Both the position numbers and the translations under genes were made by a program. Source: an uncultured Trueperaceae bacterium (lineage in GTDB: Bacteria; Deinococcota; Deinococci; Deinococcales; Trueperaceae). Taken from it: DNA of 42,280 nucleotides. The notes under the pieces are model-generated. The model worked only from the letters and a program-made list of their open reading frames with translations. It was not told the DNA's origin and ran no database searches. The stretch covers positions 1 to 42,280 of the forward strand of contig CALCHY010000335.1 of assembly GCA_937907415.1 (NCBI GenBank). The letters are read 5' to 3'. The first letter of the stretch is position 1. Each line of letters starts with the position of its first letter. Positions 16,046 through 24,363 of the stretch are shown here, in pieces.

Positions 16046-17386
16046 CTAACCGCCGCCGAAGAGGCGGCTGAAGATCCTGAAGCCGGCCGCGTAGGTGGCG
16101 GTGGCGGAGCCGAGGGTGGTGAGGATGAAAACCAGCAGCACGCGCGCCGCGCGGTTGCGCCACCACCCACGGACCGTCGTCACGTCGTTCCGCAGGGCCT
16201 GAAAGTCGCCTACGCTTGGGCGCCTAAGCCACAGTTCCGTGCCCGCGGCGACGAAGCCGACGCCGATGAGCGGGTTGAGCGCAGTGAACGGTGACGCCAC
16301 CGCTGCCACCAGCACCGTGAGCGGGTGCGCAAGCGCGACGATGGCGCCGACGGCGCTCAACAGCATGTGGAAGAGGGTCCAGTCCGTCAACAGCGTGAGG
16401 CCAACCTCGGGGCTGCGCACGAAGCCGTAAACGAAGGTCGCCACGATGATGGCGACAACGAGCCACGGCAGCGCCTTCGTCACTTTGCTCGGCGGCGGCA
16501 CGGCCTCTAGGCGCGCGCTCGCGCTCGCTGCGCCCTCGCCCGGCGCGCTCAGGCCAGCGAACACGCCCTTGAGGTGGCCTGCCCCCATCACGACGAGCAC
16601 CTCGCGATGCCCTGGTCCTTGCTGCAGGAGCTTGGCGACCATGTACTCGTCGCGCTCCGCGATGAGCGGCACGTAGATGCGCTCGCTCTTCGCGGAGAAC
16701 TCGGTGAACGTCGACTCGAGGAGGTCGCCTCCCTTGAGCGCTTCGATGTCCTCCTCAGTGATCTTCTCGTTGCTGAACGCAGACGCCACTAGCCCAGCGA
16801 AGAGCGTGATGCGCTGCCACCACGGCACGTTCGCGTATACGCGGCGCAGCGTGACCCCGATATCGCGATCGATCAGGAGGAGCGGCAGTTTGGCGGCCGT
16901 TGCGCCGGCGATGGCGGCGCGCATCTCCGCGCCAGGTTCGACGCCGAACTGTTCAGCCATGCGTTGTTGAAAGGCTGACAGGGCGAGGTTGACGGCCAAC
17001 ATGCCAGCCTTGCCCTGGCGCAGGACCTTGAGGAGGTCCATCTGCGAGTAGGCATCAGGGTTGAGCAGCGCCCGGTAGCGGCCCGCGTCCAGCTCGATGG
17101 CTACGGCATCAAAGTGCCCACTCTCGACGAGGGCCGCGACGGTCTCGGCGCTCGTCTTGGACACGTGCGCCGTGCCGAGCAAGGTGTAGCGCACGCCAGC
17201 GTGCTCGACGACCTCGAGAGGCTGGTCGCCAGCCAAGGCGCGAAGGTCAGCGACCGAAACTGGCGTCGGCGTCACCTCGTCCGCCTGTCGCGCTGGGCCT
17301 GCAGTGGTTAGGTTCGCAGTGTGCGCGGCACCCGCGGCGTCCGCTGCATCGGCGGCGTCAGGTGCCGCGTTGGTCTCATCGGTCAT
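16046..17386 (-). CDS. TraB/PrgY-family membrane protein
   Basis: The 446-aa protein has a low-complexity alanine/aspartate-rich N-terminus (1-40). A TraB-type domain then carries the conserved GTAHVS (71-76) and VAIELDAGRY (about 95-104), and later VVMGAGHLKG (about 267-276). The C-terminal part has about four membrane helices (about 305-445). The family is related to pheromone-shutdown protein PrgY/TraB and to TIKI/Tiki-like metalloproteases; the bacterial function outside pheromone systems is unclear. The ATG is preceded by TAAACT at 7 nt and no Shine-Dalgarno sequence. It is not in an operon. Confidence 0.75.
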   Translation of the reverse strand: MTDETNAAPDAADAADAAGAAHTANLTTAGPARQADEVTPTPVSVADLRALAGDQPLEVVEHAGVRYTLLGTAHVSKTSAETVAALVESGHFDAVAIELDAGRYRALLNPDAYSQMDLLKVLRQGKAGMLAVNLALSAFQQRMAEQFGVEPGAEMRAAIAGATAAKLPLLLIDRDIGVTLRRVYANVPWWQRITLFAGLVASAFSNEKITEEDIEALKGGDLLESTFTEFSAKSERIYVPLIAERDEYMVAKLLQQGPGHREVLVVMGAGHLKGVFAGLSAPGEGAASASARLEAVPPPSKVTKALPWLVVAIIVATFVYGFVRSPEVGLTLLTDWTLFHMLLSAVGAIVALAHPLTVLVAAVASPFTALNPLIGVGFVAAGTELWLRRPSVGDFQALRNDVTTVRGWWRNRAARVLLVFILTTLGSATATYAAGFRIFSRLFGGG

Positions 17387-17393
17387 GTTGAGG

Positions 17394-17399
17394 AGTTTA
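17394..17399 (-). promoter_or_regulatory. -10 box for leaderless traB-like gene
   Basis: TAAACT on the minus strand, 7 nt before the ATG at 17386. No ribosome-binding site is present. Confidence 0.45.
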
Positions 17400-17458
17400 C
17401 CCTCATGCGCCTAGAGCGCCTGTCTGCGCCGCCCGCTGCAGGCGACGCACCGCACAAC

Positions 17459-17464
17459 TACAAT
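17459..17464 (+). promoter_or_regulatory. -10 box upstream of the leaderless mini-ORF
   Basis: TACAAT (5 of 6 to TATAAT) lies 6 nt before the ATG at 17471. The spacing fits a transcript that starts at that A. Confidence 0.45.
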
Positions 17465-17470
17465 CAAGTC

Positions 17471-17518
17471 ATGCAACCTACCCTGGGCCACGCAGGCGCA
17501 CCGTCGGCCATTCAGTGA
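17471..17518 (+). CDS. 15-codon leaderless mini-ORF coupled to the sensor kinase
   Basis: The ORF encodes MQPTLGHAGAPSAIQ and ends in TGA (17516-17518). The last A of the stop is the first A of the kinase ATG (TGATG overlap). The -10 box lies 6 nt before its ATG, so ribosomes would load directly on the mRNA 5' end and then restart at the kinase. The kinase has no Shine-Dalgarno sequence of its own. This suggests the mini-ORF serves as a translation entry device. It could also be a chance frame with the kinase translated independently; conservation is needed to decide. Confidence 0.4.
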   Translation: MQPTLGHAGAPSAIQ

Positions 17519-19365
17519 TGAACAAGGCCCTCAAGCTACTCTTTCAACGGGTGCCAGACGAGAGCTTGTCGCAACAAGTACGCCTAGCGCGCTTGTGGCT
17601 GCCACTCACCATCGTCGGCGTCGTGATCGTCAACCAGTTGGTCGTCATACCTCGGGGTGGACCGCAGTTCCAGTTCTGGGCGCCGCTCCTCTTCTACGGC
17701 ATCCTCGGTCCGTTGGCCACTTACGTGACCCTCAACTGGATCGCGACCGAAGCGAAGCTGCACGAGAAGGCGCAGGCCGACCTGGCGCGCCTCTACGACG
17801 AGCTACGCTCAAGTCACGAGCTGCTGGGTGCTATCCAGGACGTGACGCTGCGCTACGCTGCTGCGCCCGACCTCGAGGGCACCATCGCCGTCGCCGCACG
17901 CGGGGTAGCCAAGGTGACGGGGGCGGTTGCCGTTGGCCTCGTCGTTGGTCCCGCGGAGTTCGGGGCGTCGAACGGCGTTGGCTTGACGCCCGCGCTCGCG
18001 GCCGAGACGCAAGAGCGCGATCGCAAGCTGCGTGCAGATGGCGCGGCCACCGCCGCAGGCGGTCACCTCGGCGAGTACCTGAGCCCAACGGGTGAGCGGC
18101 TCGCCGTCCTCAGCGCCCTGCTCACTTGGGGCGGCAAGGTGGAGGGCTCGCTCCACGCTTATTACCGTGGGCAACCGGGGGAGGGCAGCCGCGAGGCGTT
18201 CGACATCCTCGCGTCGCAGTTCTCCGCGGTAGCCGATGCCACGAACCTGCGCATGCGTGACCTGCTCACCCTCATCGAAGTCGACAGGCGCCTGCGGGCC
18301 GAGGGCAACCTCGAGCGCTTGCTTGACGCGGTTCTCAATGAGATGAAGACGCGCGTGGCGGCCACCGCTGGCGGCGTCTTCCTCCTTGACGAGGAGGCGC
18401 GGCTGCAACTGCGAGCTAGCACCGGCATCTCCCGGGTGGTGTCGCCGCCGCTCTGGAAGGTGGGCGAGGGCATCGTCGGCCGCGTCGCCCAGGCGCGTGA
18501 GCCGAGCGTCATCGAGGGCATAGGCGACGAGGAGCGCCAGGCCGCTGGCCCGCTCCTAAAGAACGCCGGTAGCGCCGTCCTGCTCCCACTAACGACCGAT
18601 GACCGGCTCCTAGGCGTGATCGTGCTCTCGCACCCAGAAGTCGCCCACTTCGACCGCAGCGCCATCCCGTTCCTTGGGCTGCTTGCCTCGCAGGCCAGCT
18701 TGGCCGTCAGGAACGCCACCGCCTACCTGCAGTCGGAGGAGCTCGCGATCGTCGAGGAACGCACCCGTATCGCCCGTGAGATCCACGACGGCGTCGCGCA
18801 ACTCCTCGCGTTCACGCTCCTGAAACTCGACTTGGCTGACAGGCTGATGAACAAGGACCTCGATAAGGCCAAACTCGCCTTGGAGCAGGCGCGCTCGACG
18901 GTGAGGGAGACCATCAAGGAGCTGAGGCGCTCCATCTTCGCGCTGAGGCCCGTCGACCTCGAGCGTTACGGCTTCGTAGAAACCGTGCGCCGCTACCTAG
19001 TCGATTTCGGGCAGCAGAACGACATCCGCACTCAAGGCGTCGTCGACGACCTGCCTGACCTGTCGGTCAAGCAAGAGGCCATCCTCTTCCGCATCTTCCA
19101 GGAAGCCATGCACAACGTCGCCAAGCATGCCAAGGCCACGTCGGTGACCGTCCACCTCGGCACGGCGGCGGACGGCATGGCCTTCGTTACGGTCTCGGAC
19201 GACGGTCACGGCTTCGACCCCCAGGCCGTCTCCGACCGCGTCACCTCGGCTGGCGGCCTCGGCTTGAGGCAGATGCGCGAGCGCGTCGAGGCGCGCGGCG
19301 GCAGGCTGGAAGTCATCTCTGGCGCAAGCGGAGGCACCACCATCTCGGCGGCCATCCCCGCCTGA
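17518..19365 (+). CDS. NarL-type sensor histidine kinase with two GAF-like domains
   Basis: A 615-aa membrane-associated kinase. Two hydrophobic helices occupy about 25-45 and 52-75, followed by a coiled-coil-like linker (about 80-105). One GAF-like region lies at about 105-240 and a clearer GAF domain at about 255-400 (RLLDAVLNEMK, GVFLLDEEARLQL, LLPLTTDDRLLGVIVLS). The HisKA_3 motif EERTRIAREIHDGVAQ puts the phosphoacceptor at His423. The ATPase domain has N533 in FQEAMHNVAKHA, a DDGHGFD G-box and GLGLRQMRERV. Such kinases normally signal to LuxR/NarL-type response regulators, but none is encoded here. ATG 17518 is chosen over GTG 17515 because it is in the stop-start overlap. The ligand is unknown. 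Confidence 0.87.
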   Translation: MNKALKLLFQRVPDESLSQQVRLARLWLPLTIVGVVIVNQLVVIPRGGPQFQFWAPLLFYGILGPLATYVTLNWIATEAKLHEKAQADLARLYDELRSSHELLGAIQDVTLRYAAAPDLEGTIAVAARGVAKVTGAVAVGLVVGPAEFGASNGVGLTPALAAETQERDRKLRADGAATAAGGHLGEYLSPTGERLAVLSALLTWGGKVEGSLHAYYRGQPGEGSREAFDILASQFSAVADATNLRMRDLLTLIEVDRRLRAEGNLERLLDAVLNEMKTRVAATAGGVFLLDEEARLQLRASTGISRVVSPPLWKVGEGIVGRVAQAREPSVIEGIGDEERQAAGPLLKNAGSAVLLPLTTDDRLLGVIVLSHPEVAHFDRSAIPFLGLLASQASLAVRNATAYLQSEELAIVEERTRIAREIHDGVAQLLAFTLLKLDLADRLMNKDLDKAKLALEQARSTVRETIKELRRSIFALRPVDLERYGFVETVRRYLVDFGQQNDIRTQGVVDDLPDLSVKQEAILFRIFQEAMHNVAKHAKATSVTVHLGTAADGMAFVTVSDDGHGFDPQAVSDRVTSAGGLGLRQMRERVEARGGRLEVISGASGGTTISAAIPA

Positions 19366-19400
19366 GCAAGCGCCCCAGCCTAGCTAGCCGATACGAGGAC

Positions 19401-19425
19401 GGCGCCGGGAGCAACTCCCGGCGCC
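19401..19425. terminator. Bidirectional intrinsic terminator between kinase and rpmE
   Basis: A perfect 11-bp stem GGCGCCGGGAG/CTCCCGGCGCC with a CAA loop lies between two convergent genes. Downstream GCTAATTA on the plus strand is weakly T-rich. Confidence 0.6.
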
Positions 19426-19446
19426 GCTAATTACCAGCCGCTAAGG

Positions 19447-19662
19447 TTACTTGGCGCGGCGGTAAGAATCGCCGAAGCGCTTCTGGAACTTCTCGACGCG
19501 GCCTTCGGTGTCAATGAAGCGCTGCTCGCCCGTGTAGAACGGGTGGTTGCCCGACCACACGTCTACGTGCAACTCAGGCTTGGTGCTGTACGTTTCCATG
19601 ACGACTTCGCCGTCGCAGATGACCTTGCAGGCCACCATCTTCGGGTGAATGTTCTTCTTCAT
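19447..19662 (-). CDS. rpmE: 50S ribosomal protein bL31 lacking zinc ligands
   Basis: The 71-aa product begins MKKNIHPKMVACKVICDGEV and has the family block GNHPFYTGEQRFIDTEGRVE. bL31 bridges the large and small ribosomal subunits. In zinc-binding forms, paired cysteines occur near residues 16-18 and 37-40; here the second pair (CxxC) reads WSGN and the first is reduced to single cysteines, so it is a zinc-independent (C-minus) form. GGAGG lies 7 nt before the ATG. Transcribed from its own extended -10 promoter. Confidence 0.93.
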   Translation of the reverse strand: MKKNIHPKMVACKVICDGEVVMETYSTKPELHVDVWSGNHPFYTGEQRFIDTEGRVEKFQKRFGDSYRRAK

Positions 19663-19702
19663 CGCGTTCCTCCACGGGTGGTTGCCCGACCCTAACCGAG
19701 CG

Positions 19703-19711
19703 ATATTAGCA
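19703..19711 (-). promoter_or_regulatory. Extended -10 promoter of rpmE
   Basis: TGC-TAATAT on the minus strand (TAATAT at 19703-19708), 40 nt before the rpmE start. No good -35 box is present, but the extended -10 is strong. Confidence 0.5.
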
Positions 19712-19728
19712 TGGCAGTGGCGGTAAAG

Positions 19729-20160
19729 CTAACCCTGGTCTTTGCCCTGCGCCTTGACGAGTTGGCGCTTCACCCGCCCGACGATCGCGCCCATGCCGCG
19801 CAGCCGCAAAGGCGAGATCAGCTCGGCCAGGCCCATGTCCTGGTAGAAGTCCTCCGGCACGGCCATGACCTCCGCGGCCGTGGCGCCAGCCAGTCCGGCG
19901 CTGATCACCGACGCGAAACCGCGCGTAGTTGGCGCCTCGGGTGGCGCGTCGAAGTAGAGCTCGACAACCCCAGTTGGGGAGAGGCCTGCCTTCAGGAAGA
20001 GGGGCGTCTGGCACTCATGTACGCGCTCGAGGTCCGTAGCCATGCCTGCCGGTAGTGGCGGGAGGCGGTTGGCGTACTCGAGCAGCAACGCCAGGCGCAG
20101 GGAGGGCGGCGCCTCCTTGAACTCGTCGACGATGGTTTGCAAGCCTGCTGGGATGCTCAC
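19729..20160 (-). CDS. sufE: SufE-like sulfur acceptor protein
   Basis: SufE accepts persulfide sulfur from the cysteine desulfurase SufS for Fe-S cluster assembly. The 143-aa product matches the family: LQTIVDEFKEAPPSLRLALLLEYANRLPPLP at the N-terminus, active cysteine in VHECQTPLF (about residue 50), later AEVMAVPEDFYQDMGLAELISPLRLRGM. GTG 20160 is chosen because TAACCT lies 6 nt upstream and would give a leaderless mRNA; the frame continues to GTG 20166, which abuts the -10 box. No other suf genes are nearby. Confidence 0.85.
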   Translation of the reverse strand: MSIPAGLQTIVDEFKEAPPSLRLALLLEYANRLPPLPAGMATDLERVHECQTPLFLKAGLSPTGVVELYFDAPPEAPTTRGFASVISAGLAGATAAEVMAVPEDFYQDMGLAELISPLRLRGMGAIVGRVKRQLVKAQGKDQG

Positions 20161-20166
20161 CAGCAC

Positions 20167-20175
20167 AGGTTAGCA
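20167..20175 (-). promoter_or_regulatory. Extended -10 box for leaderless sufE
   Basis: TGC-TAACCT on the minus strand (TAACCT at 20167-20172), 6 nt before GTG 20160. Confidence 0.45.
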
Positions 20176-20267
20176 GGGTGCGGCGCCAGCCCGCGTCTGT
20201 TGCCGCTAGCGGCGCTGGTGAGCACGTGCGGCCGGCTCCCGCGCCGTGGCCGTCAGTGGGCGCGGTG

Positions 20268-20273
20268 TATCCT
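20268..20273 (+). promoter_or_regulatory. Possible -10 box of the aroA operon
   Basis: TATCCT lies 10 nt before the aroA ATG. No Shine-Dalgarno sequence is present, so the mRNA leader would be only a few bases long. Confidence 0.35.
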
Positions 20274-20283
20274 GGCGACGCTG

Positions 20284-21591
20284 ATGGTACGCCTACCCCC
20301 GACTATTGCTATTGGTCCGCAGGGCGCCGCTCGAGGCGCCCTGCGCGTTCCCGGCTCCAAGAGCCTGACGAACCGTGCCCTCATCACCGCCGCGCTTGCA
20401 GAAGGCGAGACGCTGTTGCGGGGCGCGCTCGTGGCTGAGGACTCCGAGGTCATGCTCCGCGCCCTCGGCGCGTTAGGCGTGAGAGTGGAGGCCGTCGGCA
20501 GCGAACTGCGGGTTCACGGCGCAGCTGGCCCGGCGCCAGCGCACGCCGCCGACCTAGACCTGCGCCTCTCCGGCACTAGCTTGCGCTTCCTCGTCGCCAT
20601 GGTGGCGTTGGGGCGCGGGCGCTTCCGGCTAGACGGCAACGAGCGCATGCGCGAACGCCCCATCCAAGAGTCGCTCGACGCCCTCAACGCGCTAGGCGCG
20701 AACGCCGTTAGCGAGCAAGCGAACGGCTGTCCACCGGTCGTGGTGGAGGCCCATGGCCTCAAAGGCGGCGAGCTGGTCGTGAGGGGCGACCGCAGTTCGC
20801 AGTTCCTCTCAGGGCTGCTGTTGTCCGCCCCGTACGCCCGTGGGCCCGTGACGTTGAAGGTCACGGGGGAACTGCTCTCCAAACCGTTCATCGACATGAC
20901 GATCGACATGATGCGCGACTTCGGCGTTAACGTCCTGCGCGACGGTTACCGCTCCTTCAGCGTCGTGCCAACCAAGTACGGGGCCCGCGATTATCAGGTG
21001 GAGGGCGACGCCATGGCCGCAGGCTACTTCTGGGCGGCGGCGGCCGTAACAGGCGGTCAGGTGACGATCTCCAACCTTGGCCGCAACACGCGTCAAGGCG
21101 ACGCGCGCTTAGCGAGCGTGCTCGAAGAGATGGGCTGCGAAGTCGCTTGGGGCGATGACCAAGTGAGCGTGAGGGGGCCGCGCGGCGGCCGCCTGCGCGG
21201 CGGGCAGAGCTTCGACCTCAATGACATGCCAGATCAAGCGCAGACGCTGGCGGTCGTTGCCCTCTTCGCGGACGCGCCCGTGCGCATCTTCGACGTCGGC
21301 AACATGCGCATCAAGGAGACGGATCGGTTAGCCGCGATGACGGCAGAGTTGACTCGCCTCGGCGCGCTCGTAGAGGAGGGCGACTCCGAGTTGACGGTGC
21401 ACCCTCTCACCACGCCACCTGAAGCGCCGGTAGCGCTGGAGACGTATGGCGATCACCGCATGGCCATGGCGTTGGCGGTGGCTGGCGCCCGCATACCGAA
21501 CGTCGTCATCCGCGACCCGGGCTGCGTGGCGAAGACCTACCCGCGCTTCTTCGATGACTACCTCGCTTACCTCTCGGGGGCCCTCGGATGA
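20284..21591 (+). CDS. aroA: 3-phosphoshikimate 1-carboxyvinyltransferase (EPSP synthase)
   Basis: EPSP synthase joins PEP and shikimate-3-phosphate in the sixth step of the shikimate pathway. The 435-aa product is full length: VPGSKSLTNRA (22-32) binds substrate, LRLSGTSLRFL and NERMRERPIQ follow, with IKETDRLAAM and ETYGDHRMAM near the C-terminus. ATG 20284 fits the family N-terminus; the frame is open upstream into the sufE promoter region but without family similarity. It overlaps cmk by 4 nt, a common aroA-cmk pairing. Confidence 0.95.
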   Translation: MVRLPPTIAIGPQGAARGALRVPGSKSLTNRALITAALAEGETLLRGALVAEDSEVMLRALGALGVRVEAVGSELRVHGAAGPAPAHAADLDLRLSGTSLRFLVAMVALGRGRFRLDGNERMRERPIQESLDALNALGANAVSEQANGCPPVVVEAHGLKGGELVVRGDRSSQFLSGLLLSAPYARGPVTLKVTGELLSKPFIDMTIDMMRDFGVNVLRDGYRSFSVVPTKYGARDYQVEGDAMAAGYFWAAAAVTGGQVTISNLGRNTRQGDARLASVLEEMGCEVAWGDDQVSVRGPRGGRLRGGQSFDLNDMPDQAQTLAVVALFADAPVRIFDVGNMRIKETDRLAAMTAELTRLGALVEEGDSELTVHPLTTPPEAPVALETYGDHRMAMALAVAGARIPNVVIRDPGCVAKTYPRFFDDYLAYLSGALG

Positions 21592-22292
21592 GCGAGTACT
21601 CACCCCGCGACGACCTGACGGCGCCGGCGGAGCCAAGCCAACGTACGGTCATAACCATCGACGGCCCGGCTGCGAGCGGCAAGTCGAGCGTCGCGCGGCT
21701 CCTGGCCCAACGCCTCGGCGTGGCATACGTGTCGAGCGGGCTGCTCTACCGCGCGGCCACCCTCATGGCGCTGCGCCAACGAGTGCCGGTACAGGACGAG
21801 GGAGCGCTGCTCGACCTCCTTAAGCGGCAGGACGTGCGACTGCACCCTGAGGCGAGCAGGAACAGCGTGACCATCGACTGGGTCGACGTCACAGACGACC
21901 TGCACACCGATGCGGTCGACGCAAGCGTCTCCGTCGTCGCCAAGCATCCGCGCGTGCGCGCTTGGGTCAACGACCGTCTGCGCGAGATGGGCGGCTCCTT
22001 CGTCATCGACGGCCGCGACATGGGCACGAACGTGTTCCCGGACGCCAGCGCGAAGTTCTACCTGACCGCCGACGCAGGCGTGCGCGCACGTCGCCGCGCA
22101 GGCGAACGCGGCGCCGACCTCGAGCTGATAACGAGTGAACTAGTGAGGCGCGACGAGCGCGACCAAGTGCAACTTGCGCCCGCAGCGGACGCCATCACCA
22201 TCGACACCGGCCCACTAACCCTCGCTGAAGTAGTCGAGCAGGTCCTCACGGCCGTACTACGCGTGCTGCCCTCCAAAGTGGTCAGCCCGTGA
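21588..22292 (+). CDS. cmk: Cytidylate kinase
   Basis: Phosphorylates CMP and dCMP. The 234-aa product has the P-loop GPAASGKSS (26-34), then YVSSGLLYRAA (NMP-binding start), a VIDGRDMGTNVFPDA motif characteristic of bacterial Cmk, and RRAGERGADLE in the lid. The N-terminal 20 residues are an extension. It overlaps aroA and nadK by 4 nt each. Confidence 0.93.
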   Translation: MSEYSPRDDLTAPAEPSQRTVITIDGPAASGKSSVARLLAQRLGVAYVSSGLLYRAATLMALRQRVPVQDEGALLDLLKRQDVRLHPEASRNSVTIDWVDVTDDLHTDAVDASVSVVAKHPRVRAWVNDRLREMGGSFVIDGRDMGTNVFPDASAKFYLTADAGVRARRRAGERGADLELITSELVRRDERDQVQLAPAADAITIDTGPLTLAEVVEQVLTAVLRVLPSKVVSP

Positions 22293-23176
22293 CGGGCGCC
22301 GCCCACTTCACGCTACCCGTACGGGAGTTGGGTCTCGTCGTCATCGCGAGCACGAGCCACAAACCGGAGGCGCACCCGCTAGCGCGTGAGCTCGGTGAAC
22401 TGCTCGGGCGCGGCGGTGCCACCGTTGAGTTCGACCTCGACGGGTCCGGCATCTTGGAACAGCGCGCGCTAGACGCCGACCTGGCCATTTCTGTCGGCGG
22501 GGACGGTACCCTGCTCTCCGCGGCGCGCCGACTAGCAGGGCTTCGCGTACCCCTCATGGGCGTCAACCTAGGCAAGCTTGGGTTCCTCGCGGAGTTCGGC
22601 GCTGACGAAGCGCTGGAGTACGCCAGGTCGGGCGAAGCACCTAACTGGCCACTGCGCGAGAAGATGATGTTGCGCGTGAGGATCGCGGGTCGCCCAGGCG
22701 AGCGCCATGCACTGAACGACGTCATGCTCTCGCAAGGGGTCATGACGCGCCTCGTGCGCGTGCGCATGCGCGTGGACGGGGCGTACGCGACCGAGTACCG
22801 CGCCGACGGCCTCGTGGTATCGACTCCCGTCGGCTCGACCGCCTACTCGCTCTCGCTCGGAGGGCCGATCATAGACCACGACCTGCGCGCCCTCGTAGTA
22901 ACGCCCGTTGCTCCCCACAGTCTGACCAACAGGCCGATCGTGCTGCCAGGCGCAGCCGAGATCGGTCTCGAGATACTCAGCCGCTCCGACGAGATCGCCA
23001 TGGTGATCGACGGGCAGGAACGAGTCGACCTCGAGGTCGGCGACACCATCCTCCTCACCGCTGCCGCGCACGGCCTGCAACTCGTCACTAGCGGCAAGCG
23101 AACCGCCTTCGACGTGCTGCGCCACAAGCTGGCGTGGGGTGAGGGCCCGCTACCACCGCTCCCACACGAGGCATGA
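22289..23176 (+). CDS. nadK: NAD kinase
   Basis: Phosphorylates NAD to NADP. The 295-aa product has the GGDGT motif (70-74), a LGKLGFLAEF segment, NDVML, and GSTAYSLSLGGPI in the C-terminal domain, all diagnostic. It starts with GTG within the cmk stop (GTGA) and overlaps the following gene by 4 nt. Confidence 0.94.
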   Translation: MTGAAHFTLPVRELGLVVIASTSHKPEAHPLARELGELLGRGGATVEFDLDGSGILEQRALDADLAISVGGDGTLLSAARRLAGLRVPLMGVNLGKLGFLAEFGADEALEYARSGEAPNWPLREKMMLRVRIAGRPGERHALNDVMLSQGVMTRLVRVRMRVDGAYATEYRADGLVVSTPVGSTAYSLSLGGPIIDHDLRALVVTPVAPHSLTNRPIVLPGAAEIGLEILSRSDEIAMVIDGQERVDLEVGDTILLTAAAHGLQLVTSGKRTAFDVLRHKLAWGEGPLPPLPHEA

Positions 23177-24363
23177 CCACCAAGCGAACCCTCCTGGTCG
23201 TAGCCAACGGGCACGGCGAGGACGTGGTGGCTGGTCGCGTCATCGCCGCACTACTGGCGCTACGGCCGGAGCAGCGTGTCGAGGCCATCCCGATCGTTGG
23301 CGAGGGCGGCGCGCTCGCTGCCGCCGGCGCCACCCTCGTCGGGCCGCGGCGCGCGCTGCCGTCTGGCGGAGTGACCATGCACGCTTGGCGTCACTTGCGC
23401 GCCGACGTGCGCGCTGGCCTCATCGGACTAAGCGTCAGGCAGGCAACGTGGCTCGCGCGCGCGAAGCCGGACGCCGTCCTGGTCGTCGGCGACTTCTACG
23501 CTGAACTGCTCGCCAGCCTCACGCGCGCGCCGCGCCGCTTGCTGCAGACCCTGGTATCCGTCCACCATGAGCACCCCGGCGGTGGCAGGGCGGGCCGCTA
23601 CTTCATGGATGGCTTCCGCGCGCCGGAACTCATGCTCATGCGCCGCTTCGACAAGGTGTACGCCCGCGACAGCGCAACGGCAGACAAGCTGCGCGCTTTA
23701 GGCGTCCCGCGCGCGACGTCGCTTGGTAACCCGATGATGGACGGTCTGGCTGGCGAACCGTTGGCGGGGGCGCCACAGTCGTTCGTTGGCCCACGAGTTG
23801 CCATGCTGCCAGGCAGCCGCGCGTACTCCGTGCGCAGCGTACTCGTCATGATCGCCGCCCTCGAGCGCCTACCAGGCGCGCTCGGGATGGTGTCGTGGAC
23901 GTTAGGGCCGCCGCCCGCGCCGCCGCCGGGTTGGGAGAGCGACGTCGTGGACACTGCAGGCGTAGTAGCTGCGTGGCGCCTTGGGGCCACGCGCCTCTGG
24001 TGGATCGTCGACCGCTTCGCGAGCGTCTTGCGCACGGCGGACGTCGCCGTAGGCACCGCGGGTACCGCGAACGAACAGGCGGTTGGCCTTGGCGTGCCCC
24101 TCGTCGTCTTCCCACTCCCGCCCGATTACTCGGAAGCGTTCGTCGCCAACCAAGCGCGGCTCCTCGGCGGCGGCGTTACGATCTGCGCTCCGCGGCCCGA
24201 GGCGCTGGCCGCGGCGCTCAACGCCACCTGGCGCGACCGCACTGCGCGCGAGCGCGCCATGCAAGCTGGGGCGGAGCGCATGGGCGCGCCCGGCGCGAGC
24301 CGCGCGCTGGCAGGCGAACTCGTCGAGTGGCTGGAAGGCCCCCTCGTACGGACTGGCGAGTGA
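23173..24363 (+). CDS. LpxB-related putative glycosyltransferase
   Basis: The 396-aa product resembles the lipid-A-disaccharide-synthase-related family (TIGR03492-type) known from cyanobacteria, plants and Deinococcota. It has VVANGHGEDVVAGRVIAAL at the N-terminus (7-25), LLQTLVSVHHEHPG in the middle, and AMLPGSRAYSVRS plus VGTAGTANEQAVGLGVPLVVFP in the C-terminal nucleotide-sugar half. The activity is unknown; lipid A genes are absent here. It is last in the aroA-cmk-nadK operon, overlapping nadK by 4 nt. Its TGA abuts the stop of the converging zapE gene (TGATCA), with no spacer. Confidence 0.7.
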   Translation: MTTKRTLLVVANGHGEDVVAGRVIAALLALRPEQRVEAIPIVGEGGALAAAGATLVGPRRALPSGGVTMHAWRHLRADVRAGLIGLSVRQATWLARAKPDAVLVVGDFYAELLASLTRAPRRLLQTLVSVHHEHPGGGRAGRYFMDGFRAPELMLMRRFDKVYARDSATADKLRALGVPRATSLGNPMMDGLAGEPLAGAPQSFVGPRVAMLPGSRAYSVRSVLVMIAALERLPGALGMVSWTLGPPPAPPPGWESDVVDTAGVVAAWRLGATRLWWIVDRFASVLRTADVAVGTAGTANEQAVGLGVPLVVFPLPPDYSEAFVANQARLLGGGVTICAPRPEALAAALNATWRDRTARERAMQAGAERMGAPGASRALAGELVEWLEGPLVRTGE

